64,000 nt of DNA, from assembly GCF_030272615.1 (NCBI RefSeq), contig NC_081408.1, positions 404,537,889-404,601,888 of the forward strand. The letters run 5' to 3'. Source of the DNA: Cryptomeria japonica (Eukaryota > Streptophyta > Pinopsida > Cupressales > Cupressaceae). The notes beneath the pieces were generated by a model. That model ran no database searches and had not been told where the DNA came from. It saw nothing but the letters and a program-made list of their open reading frames with translations. Both the position numbers and the translations under genes were made by a program. Positions 1-10,861 of the stretch are shown here, piece after piece (positions within the stretch are counted from its first letter, which is position 1; every line of letters starts with the position of its first letter).

Positions 1-2078
1 AAAGGCAATGGGAAATCCTCTGGTCAAAGTTTTGAATTTTGATACCCCTCCATAGACCTCTCAATCGAACTTCTCTGATTGTCCAACTTAAAGTTTTAGC
101 TATTAATATAAACAAGAAAGGGGACAAGGGATCCCCTTGCCTCAAACCCCTAGAAGAATGGAAGAAACCACAAGGAGACCCATTAACAAGAACCAAGAAT
201 ATAGCGGAGGAGATGCAAGACATGATCCATTTTATCCAAGCCAACAAAAAACCCAGGCTTGAGAAAACAAATTTTAATGCATTCCATTCGGCCCTGTCAT
301 AGGCCTTCATCATATCTAGCTTAAGGATCATGGCAGGACATTTCTGAACTGAAATCAAATGTAAAACCTCATGAGCAACTATTTCCCCCTCAGAAGTTTC
401 CCTTTTTGGAACAAAACCTCCTTGCTCTAGGGAAATAATTTTTGGTAAAAGTTTAGCCAATCTCATAGAAATCACTTTTGCGAAGATCTTGTAGAGGGTA
501 TTACATAAAGCTATAGGACGAAAATTTGCAAAAATTTTTGGGTCCTCCTTCTTAAGTAGAATGACTATCAAGGTAGTATTCATTTCCTTAAGGATTGACC
601 TATTACGCCTAGCTTCCTCAAGAGCCAAAAGAACATCCGATCCCACAAAATCCCAACATTTCTGGAAGAATAAAGGAGTGAATCCATCAGGCCCGGGTGC
701 CTTGTCCGGATTCATAGAAAAAACAGCCCCCCTAACCTCTTCCAATGAAAAAGGAGACATTAACATTCTATTGTCATCAGGAGAAATTAGAGATGGAATG
801 TGAGATGAGATATTGTTAGAGACATCATTACTCTTAGATGAAAATAGATTCTTAAAAAACTTTACCACTTCACTAGAAATGTCCCTTGACTCAGAAAGAA
901 TATTCCCATGAGAATCCTGAATACAAGTAATCCTACTCCTAGCCCTTTTCATTTTAGTGGTAGAATGGAAAATTTTTGTATTTTTATCCCCATCAGCTAA
1001 CCATAGCTCCCTATATTTTTGTCTCCAATATACCTCCTCTCTTGCCAAAATTTCTTCTAACTCACTCCTAAGAGACTTAATTTCATCAAACACCCTAGAA
1101 CCCATACCATGCAGAATCACATGCCTATTCAATACATCAATCATATCCAAGATCCTTCTCTTTTCTTCAAAGATATTCTTAAAATGTAGAGAATTCCACT
1201 CCCTAATATTTTTCTTTAAAAATCTGATCTTCTTGACAATCTGAAACATTCTAGATCCTCTAACGAATGGAGCCTCACCCCACCATTGTCGCAGGAGGGT
1301 AAGGAAAGAAGGATCCCTAAACCACATGGGTTCAAACTTAAAAGGCAATTCGTGGGAAGATCTATCTTTTAAAATAGAGAGGGAAACAGGAAAGTGATCT
1401 GACCCTGTCAAGGGAAGGATAGAAGAAAAAAACTCAATATCTGAATCAAACCAATTGGAGGAAAGTAAAAATCTATCCAATCTCTCCGCAATTTGAGAAA
1501 AATTCTTCCTCATGTTTGTCCATGTGAAAAGACCTTTTTTTTGGCTTACAATAAAAAAGAGACATATCAGAAATGAATGCATTAAAGTCATCAATAGATT
1601 TCTTATTAGGACAAATACACCTTGTTTTTTCATCCAAATCTAGAATTGCATTGAAATCCCCCCCAAAAATAATAAAAGAATGATCCCTAAGGGGGGATGA
1701 AACCCTTATGAGTTCTCGCCAAAGGTTGTATTTAGCCAAGACACACGAGGGGGCATAAATATTAAACAATCATACTTTAAACCTAGAATTTTTGTAAGAC
1801 ACTAATGATAACATCCAATTTGGAGCAGAAGCAACCAATTCTACATCAACCACAAAATCATTCCATAACAAGGCCAAACCCCCCAATGCCCCAAAAGTCG
1901 GGCATGACATGAATTTCCACCTCTTCCAAGAGGAAAAAACAAATTCAGAATTCTCCAAAGAGAGCTTAGTCTCTTGGAGCATACCTATATCCCACTTAAC
2001 CAAGTCTAATTGAGAATTGATAAAGCGTCTCTTGTTAGGGGCATTTAAGCCCCTAACGTTCCATGAAATGATCCTCAT
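1..2078 (-). pseudogene. LINE ORF2: APE-type endonuclease plus reverse transcriptase (partial, two lesions)
   Basis: ORF2 starts at ATG 2078. Residues 1-200 are an endonuclease/exonuclease/phosphatase fold: ISWNVRGLN at the start, LQETKLS (metal-binding Glu), then FGGDFNAI and the late TGSDHFPVS box (Asp/His). This domain nicks target DNA to prime reverse transcription. The RT follows: DKAPGPDGF near 690, RPIALCN near 510, LKLDMMKAYDR near 310 and GLRQGDP near 140. The window ends just after ISHCL, immediately before the expected FADD catalytic box. Two lesions are visible. One is an in-frame TGA at 1770-1772. The other is a frameshift in an 8-base homopolymer at 1535-1542, where the FTWTN box changes frame. 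From about 1530 to the edge the RT frame is uninterrupted. Two lesions in some 690 codons suggest a recent copy. Confidence 0.88.
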
Positions 2079-3030
2079 TGCCCTTGAGGAGAGGTTGACA
2101 CTCCCCTCTTTTCATCCTTAGGGGAATAAATATTCTCCCCAAAACTTTTATGTAAGATCCTCTTAACCGCCACAGATCTAGTGACCGGAGGACTAATTAA
2201 GCACTTCTTTTTCTTTTTTATGGAGCTCAAGCAATTACCAATGTTTTTCCCCTTGCCCAAAGACAAGGTTGAGACCTTCTTAATCCCGAGAGAAGAAGAC
2301 AAAACTTGTTGAATACCTGCATCAATTTCCAATTGAGTTTTGCAGTTTTTTGGAGGTCTACCCCTTCCCGGAGACACAACAGGGATATGGAATTTCATCT
2401 CAACTTGGGCAATAGGAAGGCCTATAGGAGTTTTAACTGAAGGCAATTGAGGAGAAGACACCAATCCATGGGGTTCCACTCAATTTGAAGCATCTTGGGT
2501 AACATTATTGTTAAGGACCTCAAAAGGATTAAAGGAAGGGGAAAGAGGCAAACTTTTATGAATTAAATTTAAATCATTCTCAATAGAACACACAATCTTA
2601 TCTGAGACCTCCTCCTCCAACTGATCCTTGTTAGAATTGAGCAAATTCTCAACTTGTTGAGTTGTATGTTCATCTGGAGAAATATTTAAAGACTCTTGAG
2701 GCTTGCCAAACTCCTGATTAGGCTCACTATACTCTAACTCTTTTACCTTTTGAATTAGGAAAGCATCATCATGACTTAAGGGAATAGACTGAACAGGGGC
2801 ATTATCCCCTACACCTCCAATATTGTGTGGAATATTCATCTAACCACCCGACCCTTCTAAAGAACCAAAAACCTTATCACCTATATTGCCATCTAGCCCA
2901 CCCTCCTAGACAGAAATACAATGATTGGGACCTTGGGGGGAGGGAGGACTTATCTAGCTAGCTCGCCAAGCATTGCCACCCTGATCCTGACAATCAGGCT
3001 TAGAATTGTTCCAAATGCCTTGGTTCTATT
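2075..3030 (-). pseudogene. LINE ORF1 C-terminal part (nucleic-acid-binding protein remnant)
   Basis: Two adjacent open segments (2839-2480 and 2479-2075) read in one frame, separated by a stop. They form the C-terminal part of a LINE ORF1, which coats the element RNA in the RNP. The text is hydrophilic and rich in Ser, Asn and Lys. Near 2360 it contains GRGRPPKNC, which resembles an AT-hook core (RGRP). The plant ORF1 zinc knuckle would lie further upstream; weak coding continues to about 3030 with stops, and no clear CCHC was found. The ORF ends in a TGA that overlaps the ORF2 ATG. Confidence 0.6.
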
Positions 3031-3937
3031 TTTTCAAAGAAAATAAAAGATAAATTATGTCTTTTATTTCTTATTTAAAAAGAGCTTGAAGATTTTTCAA
3101 GGGAGCTTCCTACATTGATTAAGTGTGAGTAAAGTTCACTTTGTATGGAGAAATTCAAGGGGTCAAAATTGGATAATCCTCACATTGCATGATAGCTTGT
3201 CTTGCATGGAATTAATTTTTCCCTCCCCTTTCTTTAACTTAGAAATTAGGGCTTCTACGTGTTAAGTTGTAGAAGAATCTCAGTCAAAAGAATGACAAGC
3301 ATTGTATGCCTTTCACACATGTTAAAGGAAGCCATGATCATAATAAAATATAGATATCTCTCTGTAAATAACTACATCCAATCCACTACATGCATATTCT
3401 ACCACCCATAGAGATCACCAATAGGTATCTAACAAATTCATGTGAAGGTTCTAGCATGAGGATAAGGAGCTATCTTAGATTTTCTCACACTAAGGATTTA
3501 TCAGAAAATATAGAATAGTTAAGGGCGTGGAAAAGGCCCCGAAGACACATGCATGACTAAACCATGCAAAGATCATCTATATCACTAGTCTTATAACATG
3601 TTTGTTTCATCCTAGTATACCTTTTCATTGTTTTATAATTATTTGTATGTATTTGGAGAGCCTTGTGTTGTCTCTATCCATGAAAACAAGGGCATGAGAA
3701 AAGGGATTTGCTGATGAATATAGTTCTTTGAATATTTTATGGTTTCACAATGAAGGAAAGATAAGATTTGTTGTTCCACCTTTATTAATTATCATGATAG
3801 GTAGTCAAGTCCTCATGTTTGGTAACACTATCCTGATATTAGTGTCTAACATTGATTTATCAGATCGGAATAGTTATTCTGATGTATACATGAAATATTG
3901 ACTGGTGAAGGTTATTTTGCTGATTTTTATTGGGTTT
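3031..3937. other. Unassigned AT-rich spacer
   Basis: No supported coding, LTR terminus or tandem repeat was found between the LINE 5' end and the inverted LTR fragment. It probably holds decayed repeat sequence. Confidence 0.5.
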
Positions 3938-4260
3938 TGTTAGTTCCCAAATGGGTTTACACTGTAAGAGGAAAAAACCAAGTTGATTCTTACAATATTT
4001 ATGGAGAAGCCAACTCCAACTATTAAAAAACCTCAAGAACTTAGACTAACTAACAAGGATTCAGACAAATCCTTATACATTTTGGGCTCTACAAAACCCG
4101 TGAGGGTGATCCCTTAGTGAATTTTATGATTTATGCACCATACTCAAAAGTTCACTACAACAAAATAGATAATCTCATATGCAGGATCAAAAATAGGGAG
4201 AATGCTCAAGGATGGAAAATTCTTCAGTGATCCTCAACCTAATTGGAGCATAAGATGGGA
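3938..4260 (-). repeat. Inverted LTR 3'-end fragment, Ty3-like family
   Basis: Read on the minus strand this segment matches the 3' part of the LTR ending at 10210. Shared text runs from the tract with ggttgaggatcattgaagga to the terminus cccatttgggaactaaca. The LTR terminus is at 3938 (tgttag on plus). The segment abuts a direct copy of the same LTR end at about 4261. Confidence 0.75.
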
Positions 4261-4494
4261 TTATCTGCTTTGTTTTAGTGAACTTTTGAGTATGGTGTAG
4301 AGATCATAAAATTCACTAAGGGATCACCCTCCTGGGTTTTGCAAAGCCCAAAGTGTAGAAGGATTTGTTTGAATCCTTGTCAGTTGGTCCAAGTTCTTGA
4401 GGATTTTAATAGTTGGAGTTGGCTTCTCCATAGATATTTAAAGAATCAACTTGGTTTTTTTCTCTTGCAGTGTAAACCCATTTGGGAACCAACA
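4261..4494 (+). repeat. 5' LTR fragment (3' portion only) of a Ty3-like element
   Basis: Direct copy of the last roughly 235 bp of the LTR found again at about 9975-10210. It ends at aaccaaca (4494) and is followed at once by a primer-site-like motif. The upstream bulk of this LTR is missing and is replaced by the inverted fragment at 3938-4260. Confidence 0.75.
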
Positions 4495-4497
4495 AAA

Positions 4498-4517
4498 TGG
4501 CGACTCTATTGGGGAGA
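4498..4517 (+). promoter_or_regulatory. Primer binding site-like motif
   Basis: The text tggcgactctattggggaga starts three bases after the LTR end. It resembles the tggcgactcc...tgggga motif that follows 5' LTRs of plant Tat/Ogre-type Ty3 elements. The tRNA assignment was not verified. Confidence 0.55.
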
Positions 4518-5353
4518 ATTGTTGAAGATCATATTTCCTTGAAGAGTCATGAGCTTACTAAGTCCATCCCTTGTCAGTTGAGTCAATTCTCATAAATTTT
4601 GCCTAAGAATCTGTTGTAATTCATCTTTAAATGTAAGTCTATCTAGATTTGTCCATATTTCATGATTATTTCAATACCTCATAAGTTGGGAGTGGCGACA
4701 CTGAGATCTCTGCACTAGTGTGCATTATTTGAAGAAGAACTGAGAAAGAACCAAAAAATTTGCAATAGAGATGAAGCAGATTTGAGCTCTTATGATGAAG
4801 TACCCTGACAAGTTGAGGATGGAATCCATATGAATGTCATATGATGATAAGGAGGTGTTGCAATGTTGGTTTTTGAACAAATTTGACATGTGAAGAAATT
4901 CCAGCTGTTCAAATTTTTGTCCTTTGCAAAGAGGTGGAGACTCTACCAAAGATCCTAATCAAGATGTGGAGATAGCTCCAGATCTACCAATATTTCCAAC
5001 CAGAAAGATTATTTGCAGTCACTACAACATTTCCAGGTATTTTGATTCTCATGAGTCAAATGTATTTTCATGAAAGTCATTCATAGAAAAGAGTTCCCTA
5101 TTTAGTGTTGCAACACTAACTAGAAAGGGGAAGGAGTTCATTATCAGAATTGCATACTTCTTAGTTTCATATTTCAATCATATGCTTATGTTAGGAGAAG
5201 TATGCAATCTTTGTAATAGGTCCATTCAGGGGTGTTAAGTTTGATATTTCAGTCTTATGTATGTTTGATTTTTACTTAAGACCTTGCTGAAAAGGAGAAT
5301 CAAGAAATATGTAACAGTAAAGTTTGAATGATAAGCTTGTAAAGGAAAGTAAG
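4518..5353 (+). other. Leader between primer site and gag
   Basis: An untranslated leader of about 0.8 kb without supported ORFs. The open stretch on the opposite strand at 4725-4949 has no recognisable domain. Confidence 0.45.
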
Positions 5354-5906
5354 ATGTATGGTCATAATGTTGTCCCTGGTATAATGAGTGATCAGCAACT
5401 TAAGGGAGGTCAGCCTAGAAGGGTGTTCATCCCTAAGCAATATAAACCTTTAAATTTCAGCAACATTTAAGGGTACCCATATCCCTTCCCCATTGAGTTT
5501 AAGGATCAAGTGCCTTTGTTCCATGCACAAGAGTCTAAGTCAACACTCCACCATGTCAAGTTATTCAATGAGTTTGTTGAAGACTATCAACTTTGCAATG
5601 AAGATATAGTAATGAAGTTGTTTGTGAGATCATTAAAAGATAGTGCAAAGGATTGGTATGAATGTTTAGTAGGACAAAGTGTCTTCATGGGATTGCTTTA
5701 GGAGGTTGTTTTTACAGAGATTCAGCTATGATACAGTAAGTTATGAGAAGCCTCCTAGTCCTCAGAATATTCCAGCATATGAGGATACAAAGTATGCACA
5801 AGAGAAACACGTGTCAATGGTTGATGCACATCTCAAAGAATGTGTGTCCCTACTATCCCAACTTATACTTTTCAGTAGTATGAGAAAGTTTATCAGCCCC
5901 AAATAG
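5354..5906 (+). pseudogene. Ty3-like gag (retrotransposon gag domain), broken
   Basis: The probable start is ATG 5354, in frame with the segment at 5510-5701. That segment contains VMKLFVRSLKDSAKDWY, matching the core of the retrotransposon gag (capsid-like) family, where a Leu-rich helix precedes AxxWY. The next box, SSWDCFRRLFLQRF (about 5680-5720), is the family's W..F...F..F motif and is in another frame, so a frameshift lies near 5690. A TAA near 5467 also breaks the N-terminal part. No zinc knuckle was found downstream. Gag would form the virus-like particle. Confidence 0.75.
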
Positions 5907-7236
5907 TGCCATAACAAAGATTTTGTGTGGAGATCCCAATGGTGTATGTCAGTGCTCAGTTGGACATAAAAACACAAGTGGGTGAGCAACCTTATGCATA
6001 TTGTTGTCCAAATTTTTGAAGGCATTATGAAGTATTCCTATGAGTTATATGCTTCAAGATTCTAAGTGGGTAGACTTATTTTTGCAAGTCTATGAACCTG
6101 ATGTTGTTTATTGGCCAAAGAGAACAAAACTGGCTAATATAGATTAGATGGTTGCATGGATTGACATATTTGAAGATGTCAAGTCTAAAATGCAGCTAGA
6201 TGGTGAAAGTTTGCATGTTGATAATGACAAGGTTGAGTAAGAGTATGATGGAATTGCACAATTTAATAATGATGCTCCCTATGTTATTGAAAACCAATCA
6301 CATCATCAACATGAAGAAGACAATGTGTGTGAACAACAGATGGTTAAAGAGCATGAACCTCAAAAATGAATTCTATGATAGCCTGAATGAAGATGGAAAT
6401 AAACATCTACAAGTTTAGCATTATTTTCCGGATGATGATAGTGATTCTAAGAAGGTTGTTGGAGATGCAATCTCCCATAACATGACATGCTCTCATGAAT
6501 CTAGTGGAATATCAGTTGAGGAGGATAGAAGTATAGGACATGTTAGTGAGAAAGATGACATATGTTCTATCAGCAGTGAAGGAATCTTGGACTTGCTAGC
6601 AGCAGAGTACCTGAGATATACACATGAAAAAATGAAGACATTTTGCACCCTAGTGATATGATTTTTGATAGTGAAGTTGTCTCTTATGATGCATTAAGTA
6701 ATGCATCTACTATCAATCTCCTTCCCATGATGGAACCAATAGATATGCAAGAGGATAAGGATCTTGAATGCATTGGATTCTTTGATTTCAACTTTGACAT
6801 GTGTGTTGATAATGAGGATTTACATGCTAATAAAGACTCATTTTTTTGTTTTAGCAACATGTGTATGGATGCTAATGATGGCACACTTTGTGAAAATGCT
6901 AGTGCACATGAAGGGGAATTGGCTCTTGGTGGCTATGATAAAAGTGGTGATAGGCTGGGAGGATGTGATATTCTAGCATGCACCCATGTTGCTGATATGA
7001 ATGATATCAAATTGGACTCAGAGCCAGAGGCTGAAATCTTTTTTCATCTTGATAATTTACAGTTGCATGAGAGGATCAGTTGTGATCCTTTTCATTCTCT
7101 TGATGACAGTTTGCTTATTGTAGATAGTCGGAAGGTGGATTCTTTTGATAGTTCCTCTTTTGATGAGAAAACTAATGATTTGAATGAGGCCTATATTCCC
7201 AGCTGTATATCAAAATGTGAGCCTATATTTTTTTAG
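5907..7236 (+). pseudogene. Degenerate acidic ORF downstream of gag, unknown function
   Basis: After gag, coding-like sequence continues with scattered stops. One readable block (about 6050-6230) contains FLQVYEPDVVYWPKRTKL. A frameshift near 6630 leads into a 197-residue open segment (6643-7236) that is strongly acidic and Asp/Ser/Cys-rich (for example DLECIGFFDFNFDMCVDNED). Similar Cys/Asp-rich text continues past its stop to about 7380. I recognise no domain, and it bears no resemblance to protease, RT, RNase H or integrase. It may be a C-terminal gag extension or a family-specific ORF. Confidence 0.5.
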
Positions 7237-7860
7237 CAAGGAGATGTATGTCTTGAGTGTGACAGTGATTTGAGCCATGATGCATGTTGTGTTCAACATG
7301 GAAGCATATTTTTCAGTGAGAATGATATTTTGGTCACACAGAATTTTAAATTTTCAACCATTGCACAAGTTTTAGAGTTTCAATGGTGAGTGCAATGATA
7401 ATTCTAGGCAGGGTAGTTGGATAAAAAATGCCAGCATGTTTGAATCATGGGATTCCAACTATACTTCTAGATTGGTTCCAATGCAATCCAAGGAAAACCA
7501 TGTTTATGACAGAGGAAAACATTGGCTGACCTTTTCAGATGGCCTTGGGCCATCACATGTGGTTTGACCTTCAAGCCACAAGAAGCTTGGGGTAGAGTTA
7601 ACTTTTGGCTCTATGCCCAAATGGAATAAGTTATCATGATACTCTTGAATTGCCTGTTCATGGAAAATTCTTGAAGCCCTACTTTTCTTAAAGTAGCTCT
7701 TTTCCATGAACATTAGATTAGGTCTTGTGCATAGTAGTGTAGATTTCCTTTCTATTTGAGTTGCCCTATCCAGGTAACTTCCTTTTGGTCTGCTCTGCAA
7801 TGGTCTGCTCCACCAAAGATTTTGGATTCTCGTATCATCCCTGAGTAATGATCATCCCCA
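7237..7860 (+). other. 3' untranslated/internal tail of the Ty3-like element
   Basis: Continues the decayed coding tract, then becomes non-coding. The 98-codon open stretch on the minus strand (7504-7800) has no recognisable domain. No clear polypurine tract was found, so the start of the 3' LTR is uncertain. Confidence 0.4.
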
Positions 7861-10210
7861 ACCAGAGCCACTGATAGTCCTAAAAATTGCTGCACAAAAA
7901 ATCTTCATGTCCTAGTGAAAATTTTGAACATTTTGAATTAATCTTTCTCTTTGTGCTTACCCTCAAGGTTTAGGGTTTAGGGTTTTATGCTTTTTTTAAT
8001 TAAATGTTGTTGAAAAACCCTATGCTTGTTATAATTTTGAGTTACCTTTTTTTCTTAAAAGTTTGAAGGGTCTAAGCCCATGGCGGGGCCATGTCTTTCT
8101 CTAGGCATTAAGTTGTTTCTATGTCAAGCCCCTATTAATATTTTCCTAAGTCTGAGTTAATTTCCCTATGGTCAGGCCCCCTTTATTATTTTTAGCCAGC
8201 ACCTTTATATTTTCCTAAGTCTAAACTTTTAAATATTTTGGCCTTTATATTAACGATAGAGAAAATCCTATAGCGCATGCTTCCCAGCGGTCGAAGGTGC
8301 AAGGAAGATAAGGTCTACGGCATCACAAGATGATGCCACATGTCCTAACCGGGCAAGGTGAGCCGACGGTTTGACCTTTCAAATGTTTGAGGTTACCAGT
8401 CACTTTCAATTAAACTCTGAGTTACTAAAGGCTCATAAATTTGCATGTGCTTGAATGGATGGAGATGTTTTAATTTTTGCAAAAAATTTGCTCGACTATT
8501 AAGGGGCTTAAGAAGGTGATCACCGTAACAGCGGGTAAAGTGCGAATAGATCCAATGGCCTTCATAGCCCCGTGAAGGAAGATACAAGGGGGTTAAGGAC
8601 CACAACATCATGAGATGATGTCATGTGTCCAAGGTAAGTCAGGGTAAGATGACAGTGGGACCGTGGACCAGGGTGAGATGGTTGTTGACTAAGATGAGGT
8701 GGTGGTGAGTTGGAGGCACTTCGTCATCTTTTTGATAGGTCCATTTGCCACATGAGATGATCAGTTTCAGATTAATTAATGGTGATCGTGCGATGCACCA
8801 ATGAGGGAAGATCAATGGTCTAGTTTTATTCTTTCAAATGAAATTTGGCGTTGTTTCATCACGCGTGCGATAAGGTAATCGCAAACAAGGTCTATTCTGC
8901 TAACAAAGGGATGATAACAGAAAGATTTCTACTCATCTCAATTTACCAGAGGTTTTCAATTGAGGGCAAAGAGTTTTTCAGAGACAGAGAAGATTGAAAT
9001 GGGCCTTCGAAACATAGTATTAGGGTTTTTTGGTGCAATTAAGGCATCTGGCAGGCAGTTTTGTCTTCTTGTGGTAGGTATATTTTTTAACATGAACAAC
9101 AGAAAAGAGGGATGAAATGCAATTAGAATACATGCCTTAACGAGGAATACTATTGTAACAAAATTATGAGGACTGGTCATTTTTGAATGACAAGTGTCTC
9201 ATCTGGCCTATAGCTTGTTTGCTCCCTTGTTTCTATAAAAGGGAATTCAAGGCCATGAGATAGGGTTCCAAATTCTAGTTCCTTTAGGGTTCCTTTTATG
9301 GTTCTGGTAGTAGGTTTTAGGTGGAATGAGCAAAGTGTAAAGTCCTTTTGCAGAGAAAAATAGAATTTGTCTTATGCCACATCTTATGCAGGTTTTGAAG
9401 GACTAAATTTAATATTATTTTATGGCAGATATAGCATTTGAATAAATGAAATAGAATTCAAGCTTATTTCTCTCCAGTGTATGATTCTACTATCTTTTGA
9501 ATGAAGTAAATCAAGGGTTTATTTCATCCAGTGCATTGTTGTGATGTATGTGATTTGTGTTTATGCTTTGATCTAAGGGATCAATTAAATGCTTGAACAA
9601 AATTGCAAAGTGGTAGGGCTTATGCAGGGATTTTGATAAGTAGTTTGGGATTGGGTTATAGTTAAGGTGTATTGGAAGGCAATATATTCCTAGTTCAGTA
9701 TGCTATCAGATTATTTCTATTGTAATTTGCCTTACATTTCATGAATTTGACTCTCCAATGGAATTTGGCACTGGTCATTAGCTTGTCTTAGTCTTTACAA
9801 TCGGTTTTGTGCTCCATTCATCTGTTCTTGCTATAAAATTGTTGATTATCAAAATATCTTTCAATTCATGTTTATTATTGTGTTTTCTACCCATCTGATG
9901 CTCCAATTAGGTTGAGGATCATTGAAGGATTTGCCATCCTTGAGCATTCTCCCTATTGTTGATCCCGTATATGAGATTATCTGCTTTGTTTTAGTGAACT
10001 TTTGAGTATGGTGCACAGATCATTAAATTCACTAAGAGATCACCCTCTCGGGTTTTGCATAACCCAAAGTGTAGAAGGATTTTTTTGAATCCTTGTTAGT
10101 TGGTCCAAGTTCTTGAGGATTTTAATAGTTGGATTTGGCTTCTTCATAGATATTCGAAGAATCAACTTGGTTTTTGCCTCTTGTAGTGTAAACCCATTTG
10201 GGAACCAACG
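7861..10210 (+). repeat. 3' LTR of the Ty3-like element (left boundary uncertain)
   Basis: The right end matches the LTR ends at 3938-4260 (inverted) and 4261-4494 (direct) and stops at gggaaccaac (10210). A TATA box lies at 9234. The left limit is a guess, since no TG terminus next to a purine tract was found. At 7972-7986 there is a short gggtttagggttt run. Two similar stretches about 290 bp apart (cacaagatgatgccacatgt near 8325 and a variant near 8610) suggest an internal duplication. Confidence 0.55.
9234..9241 (+). promoter_or_regulatory. TATA box in the 3' LTR
   Basis: tataaaag is followed about 30 bp downstream by gatagggttcc and a run of gggttcc-like text. This is a plausible LTR promoter and transcription start region in the correct orientation. 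Confidence 0.5.
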
Positions 10211-10330
10211 GGTTTGTCAGGAATTCTTCATGTAGGATTGAGGAACAATGGAAATAGAATATGGGGTTTTTATACTAGGTAAAAGAAAACTTATGTAGCT
10301 TCAAACTTTCATTATCTTAAATACAAAAGC

Positions 10331-10720
10331 TTGGTGATGACAGACATGCCAGGGATACTTAGTATTGAATGGGGTTTCAACAACTTGTATGGCTCTTTAA
10401 TTGCTTTTGAGATGAGACAATTCAGTACTACTAGTGTGAGAATAGAGAAAAACTTTAAGGCCACTAGATCAATGAAAGATGAGGAAGCTAATGAAGATAA
10501 CTTTGATGAGATTGAAGAGAACTTTGTGAGAAGGATGAAGAAAGTTCAAAAGTAAATTTCCCTTTAAATTTTTTAATTGTGGAAAGATTGGTCACTATGT
10601 TTCTAGATGTCCATATAGAATTGTAAATCAAAAGAATAAGGAATTTAAAGGAAAATTCAATGAGAAGGCTTACTATGTTAAAGAAATGCAAATATTTCTA
10701 ATGATGAATCTAATTATAAA
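10331..10720 (+). pseudogene. Copia gag C-terminal remnant with zinc knuckle
   Basis: GSLIAFEMRQ and the acidic stretch DEEANEDNFDEIEENF match the end of the Copia gag core. They are followed, after a frame break near 10553, by FFNCGKIGHYVSRCPYR. This is the CX2CX4HX4C nucleocapsid knuckle with its first Cys changed to Phe. The N-terminal two thirds of gag are missing, which agrees with truncation at 10211. The knuckle binds element RNA during packaging. Confidence 0.75.
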
Positions 10721-10861
10721 GAAGATAGTGAATGTTTCTTCTTGGCTATAAAGGAAGATTCTTGTTTTGCTAACCCTACTAAAGTTGTGATAGAAAAAGT
10801 TCCAGAAGATGCTACCAAAATGGAAGGTACTATTGTATCTTCTTTTCATTCTATAAGAGAT

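Larger units (their letters stand above)
1..3030 (-). mobile_element. LINE (non-LTR retrotransposon), 3' end outside window
   Basis: A minus-strand non-LTR retrotransposon with the usual plant LINE order: an ORF1 remnant, then ORF2 with endonuclease and reverse transcriptase. The ORFs overlap by ATGA at 2075-2078. No LTR is present. The window edge removes the rest of the RT, the C-terminal domain, the 3' UTR and the poly(A) tail. The 5' limit near 3030 is where ORF1-like coding stops being readable, so the element is probably 5' truncated there, as is common for LINEs. The RT part is open for about 490 codons, so the copy is fairly young. Confidence 0.85.
4261..10210 (+). mobile_element. Ty3-like (Tat/Ogre-type) LTR element without pol
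   Basis: A 5' LTR remnant, a primer-site-like motif, a gag region (5354-5906), a long degenerate acidic coding tract (to 7236) and a 3' LTR ending at 10210. No protease, RT or integrase motif was seen between gag and the 3' LTR, so the copy is non-autonomous or has lost pol. No target-site duplication could be identified, because the 5' LTR is rearranged and the right flank enters the truncated Copia gag. Confidence 0.65.

Noticed and set aside
957..1244. 95-codon plus-strand ORF
   Set aside because: Shadow of the LINE RT frame on the minus strand.
7965..7990. Telomere-like tttaggg run
   Set aside because: Only two to three units, inside a retrotransposon LTR; not an interstitial telomere array.
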